From positions 186,001 through 250,000 of the forward strand of contig JAEPQK010000001.1 in assembly GCA_017640615.1 (NCBI GenBank): a stretch of DNA of 64,000 nucleotides, read 5' to 3'. Positions 35,239-45,100 of the stretch are shown piece after piece. The notes under the pieces are model-generated. The model saw only the letters and a list, made by a program, of their open reading frames with translations. It was not told the origin of the DNA and did no database searches. Both the position numbers and the translations under genes were made by a program. Position 1 is the first letter of the stretch; every line of letters begins with the position of its first letter. The DNA comes from Rhizobiaceae bacterium (GTDB lineage Bacteria > Pseudomonadota > Alphaproteobacteria > Rhizobiales > Rhizobiaceae).

Positions 35239-36252
35239 ATGTTCTCATTTCGCAATCTCATCGCCGCCGCCGGGCTTTCGGCCCTGGCTCTTTCCGCCTC
35301 AGCCGCAAGCGCGCTCGCGCTGGACGAAGTCACCTTCGGCACCAACTGGCTCGCCCAGGCCGAGCATGGCGGCTACTACCAGGCCGTTGCCGACGGCACC
35401 TACGAGAAATACGGCCTCGACGTCACGATCCGGCAGGGCGGTCCGCAGGCCGCGAACCGCTCGTTGCTCGTTGGCGGGCAGATCGAATTTTACATGGGCG
35501 GTGTCACGCAGGCGATCGACGGCGTGAAGCAAGGTATTCCCACGATCACCCTAGCTTCGATCTTCCAGAAAGACCCGCAGGTGCTGCTGGCGCATCCCGA
35601 CAAGGGTTTCGACACATTTGCCGATCTGGCCAAAGCCGAGAAGCTTATCCTCTCCAAGGATGGCTATATTTCCTATTTCCTCTGGATGAAGTCGGCCTTC
35701 GAAGGCTTCTCCGACGAGCAGTATGAGCCTTACACTTTCAACCCGGCCCCGTTCATCGCGAACGACATGTCGGTTCAGCAGGGCTACCTGACCTCGGAGC
35801 CGTTCGAGATCGAGAAGCAGACCGGCTGGACGCCGGTTGTCTTCCTGCTCGCCGACAATGGCTACGCGCCTTATTCAACCACCATCGAGGCAATGCGGCC
35901 CTGGTACGAAGCGAACGAGGACATTGCCAAGCGGTTCGTCGAAGCCTCGATCGTCGGATGGTACAATTATCTCTATGGCGACAACGCCGCGGCCAACGAG
36001 CTCATCAAGACCGACAATCCCGAAATGACGGACGGCCAGCTCGCCTATTCGCTCGAGAAGATGAAGGAATACGGCATCCTGGTTTCCGGCGATGCCGTAG
36101 AAGGCGGGATCGGCTGCATGACCGACGAACGCTGGACCTCCTTCTACGACCAGATGGTTGCCGTTGGCCTGTTCGAAGAAGGCATCGATGTCGGTCAGGC
36201 CTATACGACCGAACTGGTCTGCAACGGTCTCGGCGTTGACCTTGTGAAGTAG
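35239..36252 (+). CDS. ABC transporter substrate-binding protein, NMT1/ThiY-like
   Basis: Periplasmic receptor of 337 residues. ATG at 35239 with GGAG seven bases upstream gives a signal peptide (NLIAAAGLSALALSASAASALA). The mature chain starts LDEVTFGTNWLAQAEHGGYY, close to HMP-precursor or riboflavin and nitrate/taurine-type binding proteins of the NMT1 group, and keeps GGQIEFYMGGVTQAIDGVKQG. Such receptors bind small heterocycles or sulfonates. Together with the adjacent deaminase-like gene a pyrimidine-like compound is plausible but not shown. Confidence 0.9.
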   Translation: MFSFRNLIAAAGLSALALSASAASALALDEVTFGTNWLAQAEHGGYYQAVADGTYEKYGLDVTIRQGGPQAANRSLLVGGQIEFYMGGVTQAIDGVKQGIPTITLASIFQKDPQVLLAHPDKGFDTFADLAKAEKLILSKDGYISYFLWMKSAFEGFSDEQYEPYTFNPAPFIANDMSVQQGYLTSEPFEIEKQTGWTPVVFLLADNGYAPYSTTIEAMRPWYEANEDIAKRFVEASIVGWYNYLYGDNAAANELIKTDNPEMTDGQLAYSLEKMKEYGILVSGDAVEGGIGCMTDERWTSFYDQMVAVGLFEEGIDVGQAYTTELVCNGLGVDLVK

Positions 36253-36317
36253 GCACTATGCATTTGGCGGCAGCGCCAAGCTGCCGCCGGACGCATTCGA
36301 ACGAGAGGCCCGTTCTT

Positions 36318-37154
36318 TTGAACCTCGCAGTCGAGACCAACGACAGCAGCGCAACTGCCCCCGGCAGCGGGCGCAGCGTGGTGTCGATGGATGGCGTGTC
36401 CAAGGTGTTTTCCAACGGTACAGTGGCGCTGACTGACATGTCGGTCGATGTCAGGCCGGGCGAATTCGTCAGTCTGCTTGGGCCGTCCGGCTGCGGCAAA
36501 TCCACCGCACTCAGGATCATCGCCGGGCTGGGAGAGCCAAGTGCCGGCTCAGTGAACTGGCCCTTGTCGCGGATCAATGCGCGCGGCCTGCCCGAAGGCG
36601 ATGTCGGCTTTGTTTTCCAGGAGCCGACGCTGATGCCGTGGCAAACGGTTTTCGGCAATGTCTATCTGCCGCTCAAGCTGCGCGGTCAGTCAAAGAGCGC
36701 GGTGCGCAAGCAGGTGATGGACATGCTGGCGCTGGTCGGACTGGCGGATTTCGCGGATGCCTATCCGCGCGAACTGTCCGGCGGCATGAAGATGCGCGTT
36801 TCGATTGCCCGCGCGCTGGTGACCCGCCCCAAGCTGCTTCTGCTCGACGAGCCCTTCGCCGCGCTGGACGAAATCACACGTCAGAAGCTGAACGACGATG
36901 TGCTAATGCTCTGGAGGCAGTCGGGCGTCACCGTGATCTTCGTCACGCATTCGGTTTATGAGTCGGCTTATCTTTCGAGCCGTGTGCTGGTGATGAAAGC
37001 GCGACCGGGACGCGTGTGCGCCGATATTGCCCTCGACCCGCCGCGGGAGCGCGACGAGAGCTATCGCATTTCCGAGAAATATCGCCAGACCTGCGAGCTC
37101 GTGTCAGACGCGCTGCGCGACGCCATGAATGAAAGGCGGCTCCAGCATGGCTGA
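36318..37154 (+). CDS. ABC transporter ATPase, SsuB/ThiZ-like
   Basis: Energising subunit of the NMT1-type importer. Walker A GPSGCGKST, Q-loop FVFQEPTLMPW, signature LSGGMKMRVSIARAL, Walker B LLLLDEPFAALDE and switch FVTHSVYESAYL are all intact. I prefer the TTG at 36318, nine bases after GAGAGG (278 residues); the ATG at 36258 would add 20 residues and has no ribosome site. Overlaps the permease gene by 8 bases. Confidence 0.9.
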   Translation: MNLAVETNDSSATAPGSGRSVVSMDGVSKVFSNGTVALTDMSVDVRPGEFVSLLGPSGCGKSTALRIIAGLGEPSAGSVNWPLSRINARGLPEGDVGFVFQEPTLMPWQTVFGNVYLPLKLRGQSKSAVRKQVMDMLALVGLADFADAYPRELSGGMKMRVSIARALVTRPKLLLLDEPFAALDEITRQKLNDDVLMLWRQSGVTVIFVTHSVYESAYLSSRVLVMKARPGRVCADIALDPPRERDESYRISEKYRQTCELVSDALRDAMNERRLQHG

Positions 37155-38004
37155 GGCGGCCGACAAGACTGTTGCCGCCGAGACGGAAGAGGAGCGGCCC
37201 GCGCCGCCGGCCACGCCCCTTTCGGAGCGTCTGCTGCGGATCGGCGTGCCTGTCGGCATGTTTGCAGCTGCAATCCTTGCCTGGCACCTCTACATCGTTG
37301 TCAACGAAGTGCCGCACTATATTTTGCCCAGCCCCGGTGCCGTGGCCACCTCGCTCTGGAATGACTGGAGCACGCTGGCGCCGGCGCTGCTTGTGACACT
37401 GCGCATCACCTTCACCGCACTTGCGCTGGCGCTGATCGGAGGCGTCGGCCTCGCGATCATTCTCGTGCAGTCGCGCTGGATCGAGCTGGCGCTATTTCCG
37501 TTTGCGGTGATCCTGCAGGTGACGCCGATCGTAGCGATTGCGCCGCTGCTACTGATCTATGCGCCGGACACGCAATCCGCGCTGTTGATCTGCGCGTTTC
37601 TCGTCGCCTTTTTCCCGATCCTATCGAACATGGTGCAAGGGCTGAAGAGCGTTGATCACAATCTGCTCAATCTGTTCGATCTTTACGGCGCGACGCGCTG
37701 GCAGACGCTGTTGCACCTCAAGCTGCCGGCCTCGCTGCCATATTTCATGGCGGGCCTGCGGATCGGCGGCGGACTGGCACTGATCGCAGCGGTGGTTGCG
37801 GAGTTCGCGGCCGGCTCCGCAGGCGCAGGCTCCGGTCTCGCCTTCCGGCTGCTCGAAAGCCAGTACCGGCTCAACATTCCGCGCATGTTTGCCGCACTGG
37901 TACTTTTGACCGCGACGGGCGTCGCGATATTCGGGCTGACGTCGCTGATTTCCTGGCTCAGCCTGCGACGCTGGCACGAAAGCGCGCTGCGCCGGGAGAA
38001 CTGA
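37147..38004 (+). CDS. ABC transporter permease, SsuC/ThiX-like
   Basis: Membrane subunit of the NMT1-type importer, 285 residues with a charged N-terminus and six hydrophobic segments (first at VGMFAAAILAWHLYIVV). The EAA loop is seen as LFDLYGATRWQTLLHLKLPASLPYFMAGL in abbreviated form (Gly and Pro positions conserved, about 179-207). Close to nitrate/sulfonate/riboflavin-type permeases. An ATG 18 bases upstream is also possible. One base separates its stop from the next start. Confidence 0.9.
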   Translation: MAEAADKTVAAETEEERPAPPATPLSERLLRIGVPVGMFAAAILAWHLYIVVNEVPHYILPSPGAVATSLWNDWSTLAPALLVTLRITFTALALALIGGVGLAIILVQSRWIELALFPFAVILQVTPIVAIAPLLLIYAPDTQSALLICAFLVAFFPILSNMVQGLKSVDHNLLNLFDLYGATRWQTLLHLKLPASLPYFMAGLRIGGGLALIAAVVAEFAAGSAGAGSGLAFRLLESQYRLNIPRMFAALVLLTATGVAIFGLTSLISWLSLRRWHESALRREN

Positions 38005-38005
38005 T

Positions 38006-39310
38006 ATGTCGCAAGCCCGGCTGATCGTCGCGAATGCATCGCTGCCCACCAGTGTGTCGGGCGACGCGCGCTCAGGTGCAGTCGAGCGTGTCGACATCAC
38101 CATCGATGGCGGAACGATCGAGAGTATCGGTCCTGCGGGTTCGGCCACGCGGGAGGGCGCCGAAGTCCGCGACATGGATAGCGGGCTGGTGTTGCCGGCT
38201 TTCGTCGATGTGCACACTCATCTCGACAAGGGCCATATCTGGTCGCGCAAGGCCAATCCCGACGGCACCTGGATGGGTGCGCTCATGTCAGTGCTGGAGG
38301 ATCGGGAGAGCAACTGGTCGGCGCGCGATGTTGCGCGGCGCATGGATTTTGCGCTGCGCTGCGCCTATGCGCACGGTACCGCCGCTATCCGCACCCACCT
38401 CGACAGCGCGCCGCCGCAGTACGGCGTGACCTGGGATGTCTTCGAGGAAGCGCGCGCAAATTGGGCTGGGCGGATTGAGCTTCAGGGCGTCTCGCTGCTC
38501 GGACCCGACCATCTGCTTGACCGGCAAGCGGCGAGGGAAGTGGCCAAGCGTTGCGCTGCCGCAAGCGGCGTGTTCGGTGGGGCGATTGCGGAATTTCCAG
38601 AGGCCCGGAAGGCGGTTTTCGCGGCGGTGGAGGCCGCAGGCGAACACGGGCTCGATCTTGACCTCCATTGCGACGAGACAGCAAACCCGGAAGCGCAATC
38701 GCTACGGCACCTCGCCGATGCCGTGATCGAAACCGGCTTCAAGGGCGGGGTCGCGGCAGGACATTGCTGCTCACTCGCCAATCAGGACCGAGCGACACAA
38801 CGCGCCACGATCGACCGCGTTGTAGAGGCAGGAATCGCCGTCATCTCGCTGCCCATGTGCAACATGTATCTGCAGGACCGGCACAGCGCTGGCGGCGCGC
38901 GCACGCCACGATGGCGCGGTGTGACACCGCTCAACGAACTGCGCCGCGCCGGCGTACCTGTCGCGATAGCTTCCGACAATACACGTGACCCGTTCTATGC
39001 ATATGGCGATCTCGACGGGCTTGAGGTGTTGCGCGAGGGCGCGCGCATTCTGCAATTCGATCACCCTGCGGAGGATGCCTGGAGCTGGGCGTGTTCGGTG
39101 GGACGCTCGCCCGCATCTTTTGCTGGCTTTGCCTATCAGGCGGTGATCAGAGACGGCTCGCCCGCTGACCTCGTTCTATTTCGCGCCCGCAACTGGACCG
39201 AGCTGCTGGCGCGGCCGCAATCCGACAGGGTGGTGCTTCGCGGCGGCGTTGCAATAGACCGCACGCTGCCCGACTACCGCGAGCTTGACGATTTGATGGG
39301 GCAGGCATGA
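38006..39310 (+). CDS. Cytosine deaminase-like amidohydrolase
   Basis: Metal-dependent hydrolase of the CodA/AtzC branch, 434 residues. Metal ligands: VDVHTHLDKGH (about 69-79), the HCDE motif in LDLHCDETAN (about 216-225), GHCCSLAN (about 251-258) and the Asp of ASDNTRDPFY (about 325-334). The same set is found in cytosine deaminase. Members deaminate pyrimidines, isocytosine, creatinine or triazines. It lies directly after its putative importer and shares four bases with the next gene, so it probably acts on the imported compound in the cytoplasm. Confidence 0.88.
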   Translation: MSQARLIVANASLPTSVSGDARSGAVERVDITIDGGTIESIGPAGSATREGAEVRDMDSGLVLPAFVDVHTHLDKGHIWSRKANPDGTWMGALMSVLEDRESNWSARDVARRMDFALRCAYAHGTAAIRTHLDSAPPQYGVTWDVFEEARANWAGRIELQGVSLLGPDHLLDRQAAREVAKRCAAASGVFGGAIAEFPEARKAVFAAVEAAGEHGLDLDLHCDETANPEAQSLRHLADAVIETGFKGGVAAGHCCSLANQDRATQRATIDRVVEAGIAVISLPMCNMYLQDRHSAGGARTPRWRGVTPLNELRRAGVPVAIASDNTRDPFYAYGDLDGLEVLREGARILQFDHPAEDAWSWACSVGRSPASFAGFAYQAVIRDGSPADLVLFRARNWTELLARPQSDRVVLRGGVAIDRTLPDYRELDDLMGQA

Positions 39311-40710
39311 TGGATATCGAAGGCTTTCGCGCCGCGCTTGGCGACATTCCGGTCGAAGACAATGAGCGGCTCGTTCAGCAAAAAAGCCGCGACCATTATT
39401 GGTATTCGCCGGTGTTGAAGGAGAAGCTGGAGCATGTCACCGCTGACCTGATCGTTACGCCGCGCAACAACGACGATGTCAAAGCGGTGTTAGCTGCCGC
39501 TTACAAAAACAAAGTTCCGATCACGCCGCGCGGTGCAGGCACCGGCAATTACGGGCAGGCGATGCCGCTTTCAGGGGGCGCGATGCTCGACCTCAAACAG
39601 CTGGACGCGATCATCGACATCAAGTCCGACCGGGTGAGGGCGGGTGCCGGGATCATTATGAGCAAGCTAGACGAGGCGACGAAAGCAGCGGTCGGTGGCG
39701 AGCTGCGTTTTCATCCCTCAACCTACCGGCTTGCGAGCCTTGGCGGTTTCGTGGCGGGCGGGTCCGGCGGTGTCGGATCCATTCGCTGGGGCGGATTGCG
39801 CGCGGCAGGCAATATTTTAGGACTCAAGGTGATCACCTGCGAGGCCGAGCCCCGCGAGCTCGACCTTAAGGGCAACGACATCCTCAAGGTTGCACATGCC
39901 TACGGCACCAACGGGATCATCGTTGAAGTCGAGATGCCACTTGCCGCGGCCTACGACTGGGTGGAGGTGGTGGCCGGCTTTGACGACATGGTTGAGGCGC
40001 TGCGGTTCAGCGAGGCGATTGCGCGACAAGACGGGCTGCTTCTCAAGGAGATTGCGCCGATTGCTGCACCGATCGCACAGGACTATTTCACCCGCTACCA
40101 GCCATTTCTGAAGGAAGATCAGGCGATTGTGCTGATCATGGTCGCGCCGAATTCCGCTGAGGCGCTTTCGCTCTACATGGAACATTTTGGCGCAGAGGTA
40201 CTTTACCGCTCGGACGAAGCAGATGATGAACTGAAACGCCGCCTGCCGCCGATCTACGAATATGCATGGAACCACACGACGCTGCGTGGGCTGAAAATCG
40301 ACCCCACGATCACCTATCTCCAGACGCAATATCCCTCGCTGGAACATCTGACGAAGATCATGGACATGTTCGGCGACGAGCTGCCAATGCATATTGAGAT
40401 GATGCGGTTTGACGGCGGAGTGGCCTTCGCCGGCCTGCCGATCGTGCGTTATACGACAGAGGAACGGCTGGACGAGATCGTTCGCCTGCATGAGGAAAAC
40501 GGCTGCCCGGTCTTCAACCCGCATCGTTACACGCTTGAGGAGGGCGGCATGAAAAGAACCGACCAGGCGCAGCTCGATTTCAAGCGCGAGGCTGACCCGC
40601 GCGGGCTATTGAATCCCGGCAAGATGATCGCCTGGGATGATCCGGATTACGATCTGAATTCCGGGGGCATGTGGTTGTTTTCAGCGCTCGAAACACAAGG
40701 TGCAGCTTAG
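39307..40710 (+). CDS. FAD-binding oxidase of the GlcD/VAO type
   Basis: Flavin-linked oxidase or dehydrogenase of 467 residues. The PCMH-type FAD-binding domain is seen in NDDVKAVLAAAYKNKVPITP followed by RGAGTGNYGQAMPLSGG (about 78-94) and GGFVAGGSGGVGSIRWGGLR; the C-terminal half is the cap domain ending in READPRGLLNPGKM, typical of 2-hydroxy-acid or D-lactate dehydrogenase relatives. Two ATG codons overlap the upstream stop. Cotranscription with the deaminase suggests oxidation of its product or of a ring intermediate. Confidence 0.86.
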   Translation: MMDIEGFRAALGDIPVEDNERLVQQKSRDHYWYSPVLKEKLEHVTADLIVTPRNNDDVKAVLAAAYKNKVPITPRGAGTGNYGQAMPLSGGAMLDLKQLDAIIDIKSDRVRAGAGIIMSKLDEATKAAVGGELRFHPSTYRLASLGGFVAGGSGGVGSIRWGGLRAAGNILGLKVITCEAEPRELDLKGNDILKVAHAYGTNGIIVEVEMPLAAAYDWVEVVAGFDDMVEALRFSEAIARQDGLLLKEIAPIAAPIAQDYFTRYQPFLKEDQAIVLIMVAPNSAEALSLYMEHFGAEVLYRSDEADDELKRRLPPIYEYAWNHTTLRGLKIDPTITYLQTQYPSLEHLTKIMDMFGDELPMHIEMMRFDGGVAFAGLPIVRYTTEERLDEIVRLHEENGCPVFNPHRYTLEEGGMKRTDQAQLDFKREADPRGLLNPGKMIAWDDPDYDLNSGGMWLFSALETQGAA

Positions 40711-40711
40711 A

Positions 40712-41308
40712 ATGCGCGTGCATGTGGTTCATGCCCATCCAGTGGAGACGAGCTACAACCATTCGCTGTTTCATGCCGCATGCGAGGCGCTTGAGGCCGC
40801 AGGGCATGAGGTCGACGCGCTAAACCTCTATGAGGAAAACTTCGAGGCTGTGATGAGCCGCAAAGAGCGGCTGAACTATCACGACGTACCAAATAATATA
40901 AGCGATTGCTTACGCCCGTATGTTGAAAGACTGCAGGCGGCCGAAGGCATCGTCTTCGTGCACCCGGTTTGGAACTTCGGCTATCCCGCCATCCTCAAGG
41001 GGTATTTCGACCGGGTATTCATGCCGGGTGTGTCGTTCGAGATGTCCGACGGGCCGGAAAACGGCCGGCTGGTGCCCAAGCTTCGCAAGATCAGGAAAGC
41101 GGCTTTCGTGACCACCTATGGCGGAACGCGCTTTCGCACCATCGTAATGGGCGACCCGCCCCGGCTTTTGGCAAAGCGCTGGGGCTGGGTGACGTTCCGC
41201 GGCGCGCCGCGGCCGAAATACCTGGCGCTCTACGACATGAACAACAACAGCCCCGAACGGCTGAAAGCCTTTCAGGGCAAGGTGCGCCGGGAGATGTCGC
41301 GGTTCTAG
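40712..41308 (+). CDS. NAD(P)H-dependent flavodoxin-fold oxidoreductase
   Basis: FMN-type reductase of 198 residues in the NQO/KefF/MdaB group. N-terminal VHVVHAHPVETSYNHSLFHA is the family signature; FVHPVWNFGYPAILKGYFDRVF (about 86-107) is the flavin-binding loop. The ATG at 40712 begins one base after the upstream stop; a GTG four codons earlier is less likely. It could supply reduced flavin or reduce a quinone or azo-type intermediate for the preceding flavoenzyme. Last gene of the rightward operon, ending just before a palindromic repeat. Confidence 0.86.
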   Translation: MRVHVVHAHPVETSYNHSLFHAACEALEAAGHEVDALNLYEENFEAVMSRKERLNYHDVPNNISDCLRPYVERLQAAEGIVFVHPVWNFGYPAILKGYFDRVFMPGVSFEMSDGPENGRLVPKLRKIRKAAFVTTYGGTRFRTIVMGDPPRLLAKRWGWVTFRGAPRPKYLALYDMNNNSPERLKAFQGKVRREMSRF

Positions 41309-41310
41309 CT

Positions 41311-41467
41311 CTTTCCCTCCCCCTTGAGGGGAGGGTGGACAATCGCCAGCGGCGATTGGACGGGTGGGGTCCGTGCAGCAGAGTGTGGCATGGACCTATA
41401 CCCCACCCACCTCGCCTTCGGCGGGCTCAGGCTCGGCACCCTCCCCTCAAGGGGAGGGAGAGGGTGA
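41311..41467. repeat. Nested palindromic intergenic element (REP/MITE-like)
   Basis: Roughly 157 bases between convergent genes with terminal inverted repeats of about 26 bases: CTCCCCCTTGAGGGGAGGGT on the left and its near-exact inverse on the right. Inside lie AATCGCC-AGC-GGCGATT (41341-41357), GGGTGGGGT (41362-41370) paired with ACCCCACCC (41400-41408), and CGCC-TTC-GGCG. The whole RNA would fold into one long branched hairpin. No open frame and no obvious target duplication. I remember very similar elements scattered in Mesorhizobium-type genomes. It may also end both transcripts. Confidence 0.8.
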
Positions 41468-41470
41468 TGC

Positions 41471-43273
41471 TCAATGATTGTCGCGCGGAATGCCCTTCGT
41501 GTCCGCCACACGCTGATATTTGATAGCCGGCTTTAGAACCATGCCTTCCGAAAGCTGATCGACGATTCCTCGCTGTATCTCTTGCCAGGGCGTCTGGCTT
41601 TCGGGGTAAGCGTATCCGCCATTCGCATTCAGCTCGGCGCGTCGCTTTTCCAGCTCCTCGTCGGATATCAGGATGTTGGCCTCGCCTTTGCGTAAGTCGA
41701 TACGCACGCGATCGCCGGTTTTCAGAAGTGCCAGCCCGCCGCCGACTGCGGCTTCGGGCGATGCGTTCAGAATGGAAGGCGAACCGGAGGTTCCGGACTG
41801 TCGGCCGTCGCCAATGCAAGCAAGCGAGTGGATGCCCTTTTTGATGAGGCTCGCCGGCGGTTGCATGTTCACCACTTCCGCCGCACCCGGATAGCCGATT
41901 GGGCCCGCGCCGCGCATGAACAGGATCGAATGTTCGTCGACGCCGAGATCGGGGTCTTCGATGCGGTCGTGATAATCCTCGGTGCCGTCGAACACGATGG
42001 CGTTGCCCTCGAACGCTTCCGGGTCGGACGCATCGGACAGGTACCGCTGGCGGAATTCCTTCGAAATCACGCTGGTCTTCATGATCGCGCTGTCGAACAG
42101 ATTGCCGCGCAGATTGATAAAGCCGGCGTCGCGCACCAGCGGGTCGGAGAGCGGGTGAATGACGCGCGGATCGCGGTTGGGAGCAGCTTCGCAGTTTTCG
42201 CCCATCGTCTTGCCGTTCACGGTCAGTGCCTGCGGGTTGGGCAGCAGCTTTTCCTTCATAAGCTCGGCAACGACGGCGGGCACGCCGCCGGCGTGGTGGT
42301 AGTCCTCGCCCAGATATTCCCCCGCCGGCTGCAGATTGACCAGCAGCGGTACCTTGTGACCGAGCTTCTGCCAGTCGTCATTGTCCAGCGCGACACCGAG
42401 ATGACGCGCGATCGCGTTGAGATGGATCGGTGCGTTGGTGGAGCCGCCAATCGCGGAATTGACCACGATAGCGTTTTCGAACGCTTCGCGGGTCATGATG
42501 TCGGACGGTTTAAGGTCTTCATCCACCATCTCAACGATGCGATGGCCCGTGCGGTAGGCCATCTGCCCGCGTTCGCGGTAGGGGGCCGGAATGGCAGCGG
42601 AACCAGGCAGCTGCATACCCAGCGCCTCAGCGAGGCTGTTCATGGTGGTCGCCGTGCCCATCGTGTTGCAATAGCCAACCGACGGCGCGGAGGAGGCGAT
42701 GAGATCGGTGAATTCGTCGATGTCGATTTCGCCTGCGGCGAGCATTTCGCGCGCCTTCCACACGATGGTGCCGGAGCCGGTGCGCTGACCTTCATGCCAG
42801 CCATTCAGCATGGGTCCGACCGACAGCGCTATCGCCGGCAGGTTTACGGTAGCTGCCGCCATCAGCAGCGCCGGCGTGGTCTTGTCGCAGCCGATTGTGA
42901 GCACCACGCCGTCGAGCGGGTAGCCGTAAAGTACTTCAACCAGGGACAGATAGGCGAGGTTGCGGTCGAGCGAGGCGGTCGGGCGCTTGCCGGTTTCCTG
43001 GATCGGGTGACAGGGAAATTCGAAGCAAAGTCCGCCAGCTGCCGTGATGCCATCGCGCACCCGTTTTGCGAGTTCGAGGTGGTGGCGGTTGCAGGGCGAA
43101 AGGTCGGATCCGGTTTGCGCGATGCCGATAATCGGCTTGCCGCTTTGCAACTCCTCGCGGGTCAGCCCGTAGTTCAGATAGCGCTCGAGATACAGCGCTG
43201 TCATCGGTGGATTGTCGGGGTTGTTGAACCACTGCCGCGAACGAAGTTTCGGCTTGTCGCCCTTGCCTGTCAT
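41471..43273 (-). CDS. IlvD/Edd family dehydratase, sugar-acid type
   Basis: Iron-sulfur dehydratase, most like the L-arabinonate/D-xylonate dehydratase branch rather than true IlvD. Cluster cysteines are in [20 protein letters not shown] and [15 protein letters not shown] (about 60, 130 and 200); the last is followed by Lys/Ser active-site motifs and [10 protein letters not shown]. Length 600 is normal. ATG at 43273 is preferred because AGCAGG lies 9 bases upstream; one three codons earlier is too close. Monocistronic on the minus strand, divergent from glpK. Substrate is inferred from branch resemblance only. Confidence 0.88.
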   Translation of the reverse strand: MTGKGDKPKLRSRQWFNNPDNPPMTALYLERYLNYGLTREELQSGKPIIGIAQTGSDLSPCNRHHLELAKRVRDGITAAGGLCFEFPCHPIQETGKRPTASLDRNLAYLSLVEVLYGYPLDGVVLTIGCDKTTPALLMAAATVNLPAIALSVGPMLNGWHEGQRTGSGTIVWKAREMLAAGEIDIDEFTDLIASSAPSVGYCNTMGTATTMNSLAEALGMQLPGSAAIPAPYRERGQMAYRTGHRIVEMVDEDLKPSDIMTREAFENAIVVNSAIGGSTNAPIHLNAIARHLGVALDNDDWQKLGHKVPLLVNLQPAGEYLGEDYHHAGGVPAVVAELMKEKLLPNPQALTVNGKTMGENCEAAPNRDPRVIHPLSDPLVRDAGFINLRGNLFDSAIMKTSVISKEFRQRYLSDASDPEAFEGNAIVFDGTEDYHDRIEDPDLGVDEHSILFMRGAGPIGYPGAAEVVNMQPPASLIKKGIHSLACIGDGRQSGTSGSPSILNASPEAAVGGGLALLKTGDRVRIDLRKGEANILISDEELEKRRAELNANGGYAYPESQTPWQEIQRGIVDQLSEGMVLKPAIKYQRVADTKGIPRDNH

Positions 43274-43463
43274 TGGAAACATCCTGCTGATCGGTCTGAT
43301 CGTGTTAGCCCTTTCTCCATGAGGTGATCAATGGGGTGGGCGCCCTGCGTGGGGTTCGGCCAAAAGGGAAGGCGCATTCTGTTTCGCCCAACCGTTCTGT
43401 GCTAGCGCATGCACGAATTGCAGCGCACAAGTGACGGCACGTTAGAGGCCGAGGAGGAAATGC

Positions 43464-44960
43464 ATGACGCGCGGTTACGTGCTGGCGATCGATCAGGGAA
43501 CTACGTCGAGCCGGGCAATCATCTTCGACAAGAAGATGAGTGTCGTTTCGACCGGCCAGAAAGAGTTCACGCAGCACTTTCCGGCCTCGGGCTGGGTCGA
43601 GCACGATCCCGAAGATATCTGGAAAAGCGTCGTTTCGACTGTTCGATCCGCGCTGCGCAAAGCCAAGCTCGAGGCAAAGCACATCTCCGCGATCGGCATC
43701 ACAAATCAGCGCGAAACCGTCGTGATGTGGGATCGCGAAACAGGCAAACCGATCCACAACGCGATCGTTTGGCAGGACCGACGTACCGCACCGCTTTGCC
43801 AGAAGCTCAAAAAGAAAGGCCTTGAGCCAAAGTTCTCGAAAAAGACGGGGTTGCTGCTCGACCCTTATTTTTCCGGAACCAAGATCGCATGGCTGCTCGA
43901 CAATGTGAAAGGCGCGCGGGCACGCGCCAGAAAAGGCGAGCTGCTTGCCGGCACCATCGACACGTTTCTGATCTGGCGGCTGACGGGCGGCAAGGCGCAT
44001 GTGACCGACGCAACCAACGCCTCGCGTACCCTGCTTTACAATATCGCCAAAGGCGAATGGGACGACGAGCTGCTGAAAATCCTCAACATTCCCGTGGGGC
44101 TGTTGGCGGAGGTGAAAGACTGCGCGGCGGATTTCGGCATCACCGAGAAGAAGCTGTTCGGCGCTGAAGTTCCGATCCTGGGGGTCGCGGGCGACCAGCA
44201 TGCGGCGACGATCGGGCAGGCCTGTTTTGAGCCGGGCACCATGAAGTCTACCTATGGCACCGGCTGTTTCGCCTTGCTCAACACGGGCGCGGAGATGGTG
44301 CGCTCAAAGAACCGGCTTCTGACCACCATCGCCTACCAGTTCGACGGTCAGCCGACCTATGCGCTGGAGGGCTCGATCTTTATCGCAGGCGCGGCCGTGC
44401 AGTGGCTGCGCGACGGTCTGAAGGTCGTGCGCCGCGCCGCAGACACTGGCGAGATGGCGGCGCAAGCCGACCCGACCCAACAGGTCTATCTGGTGCCGGC
44501 ATTTGTCGGGCTCGGCGCGCCACATTGGGACGCGGAAGCGCGGGGCGCCATGTTCGGGCTCACACGCAATTCGGGCCCGAACGAATTTGCCAAAGCCGCG
44601 CTCGAAAGCGTCGTGTTCCAGACGCATGATCTGCTGGAGGCCATGCGCAAGGACTGGCCCGGCGGGCGTAACGGCACGGTGCTGCGGGTTGATGGCGGAA
44701 TGGTCGCGTCCGATTGGACGATGCAACGGCTCGCCGACATTCTGGACGCCCCGGTTGACCGACCGAAAATACTCGAAACAACCGCACTCGGCGCTGCATG
44801 GCTGGCCGGCTCGCGTGCCGGCGTATGGCCTGACCGGCAGGCGTTCGCAAAGAACTGGGCTTTGGACCAGCGCTTTGAGGCGTCTTTGGAGGCAGGTGAG
44901 CGCGCACGTCTGCTCAAGGGTTGGAAGGAAGCGGTGAAGCGCACATTGACCAACGCCTAG
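43464..44960 (+). CDS. glpK: Glycerol kinase
   Basis: Phosphorylates glycerol to sn-glycerol-3-phosphate with ATP. FGGY-family protein of 498 residues, usual length. N-terminal [16 protein letters not shown] phosphate loop, [18 protein letters not shown] (about 76-93), [19 protein letters not shown] (about 241-259), and C-terminal [19 protein letters not shown]. Strong ribosome site GAGGAGG. No glpD, glpF or glp transporter nearby, so it is a single gene between two catabolic islands. Confidence 0.95.
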   Translation: MTRGYVLAIDQGTTSSRAIIFDKKMSVVSTGQKEFTQHFPASGWVEHDPEDIWKSVVSTVRSALRKAKLEAKHISAIGITNQRETVVMWDRETGKPIHNAIVWQDRRTAPLCQKLKKKGLEPKFSKKTGLLLDPYFSGTKIAWLLDNVKGARARARKGELLAGTIDTFLIWRLTGGKAHVTDATNASRTLLYNIAKGEWDDELLKILNIPVGLLAEVKDCAADFGITEKKLFGAEVPILGVAGDQHAATIGQACFEPGTMKSTYGTGCFALLNTGAEMVRSKNRLLTTIAYQFDGQPTYALEGSIFIAGAAVQWLRDGLKVVRRAADTGEMAAQADPTQQVYLVPAFVGLGAPHWDAEARGAMFGLTRNSGPNEFAKAALESVVFQTHDLLEAMRKDWPGGRNGTVLRVDGGMVASDWTMQRLADILDAPVDRPKILETTALGAAWLAGSRAGVWPDRQAFAKNWALDQRFEASLEAGERARLLKGWKEAVKRTLTNA

Positions 44961-45100
44961 CTGCGCCGTCTATAGCGCGCGCGGGGTTTTGCCGGGGACA
45001 CAATCCCCAATTGCCCGCGCGGCAAGCGGGGCGTCCATTGCTGCGCGTGTGCGAAAAGACTAAACCATGCAACCTCTGTTTATGGGCATGGTGATTCAGA

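Noticed and set aside
41311..41467. CRISPR-like repeat
   Set aside because: The inverted repeats occur once each as a terminal pair; there are no regularly spaced direct repeats or spacers anywhere in the window.
41828..43327. 499-codon plus-strand frame opposite the IlvD/Edd dehydratase
   Set aside because: The dehydratase has all cluster cysteines and normal length; the opposite frame has no family motif and a composition typical of shadow frames.
44961..45100. Terminator or small RNA after glpK
   Set aside because: The gap is GC-rich with short complementary pieces, but no stem with a T-run and no conserved RNA shape could be recognised.
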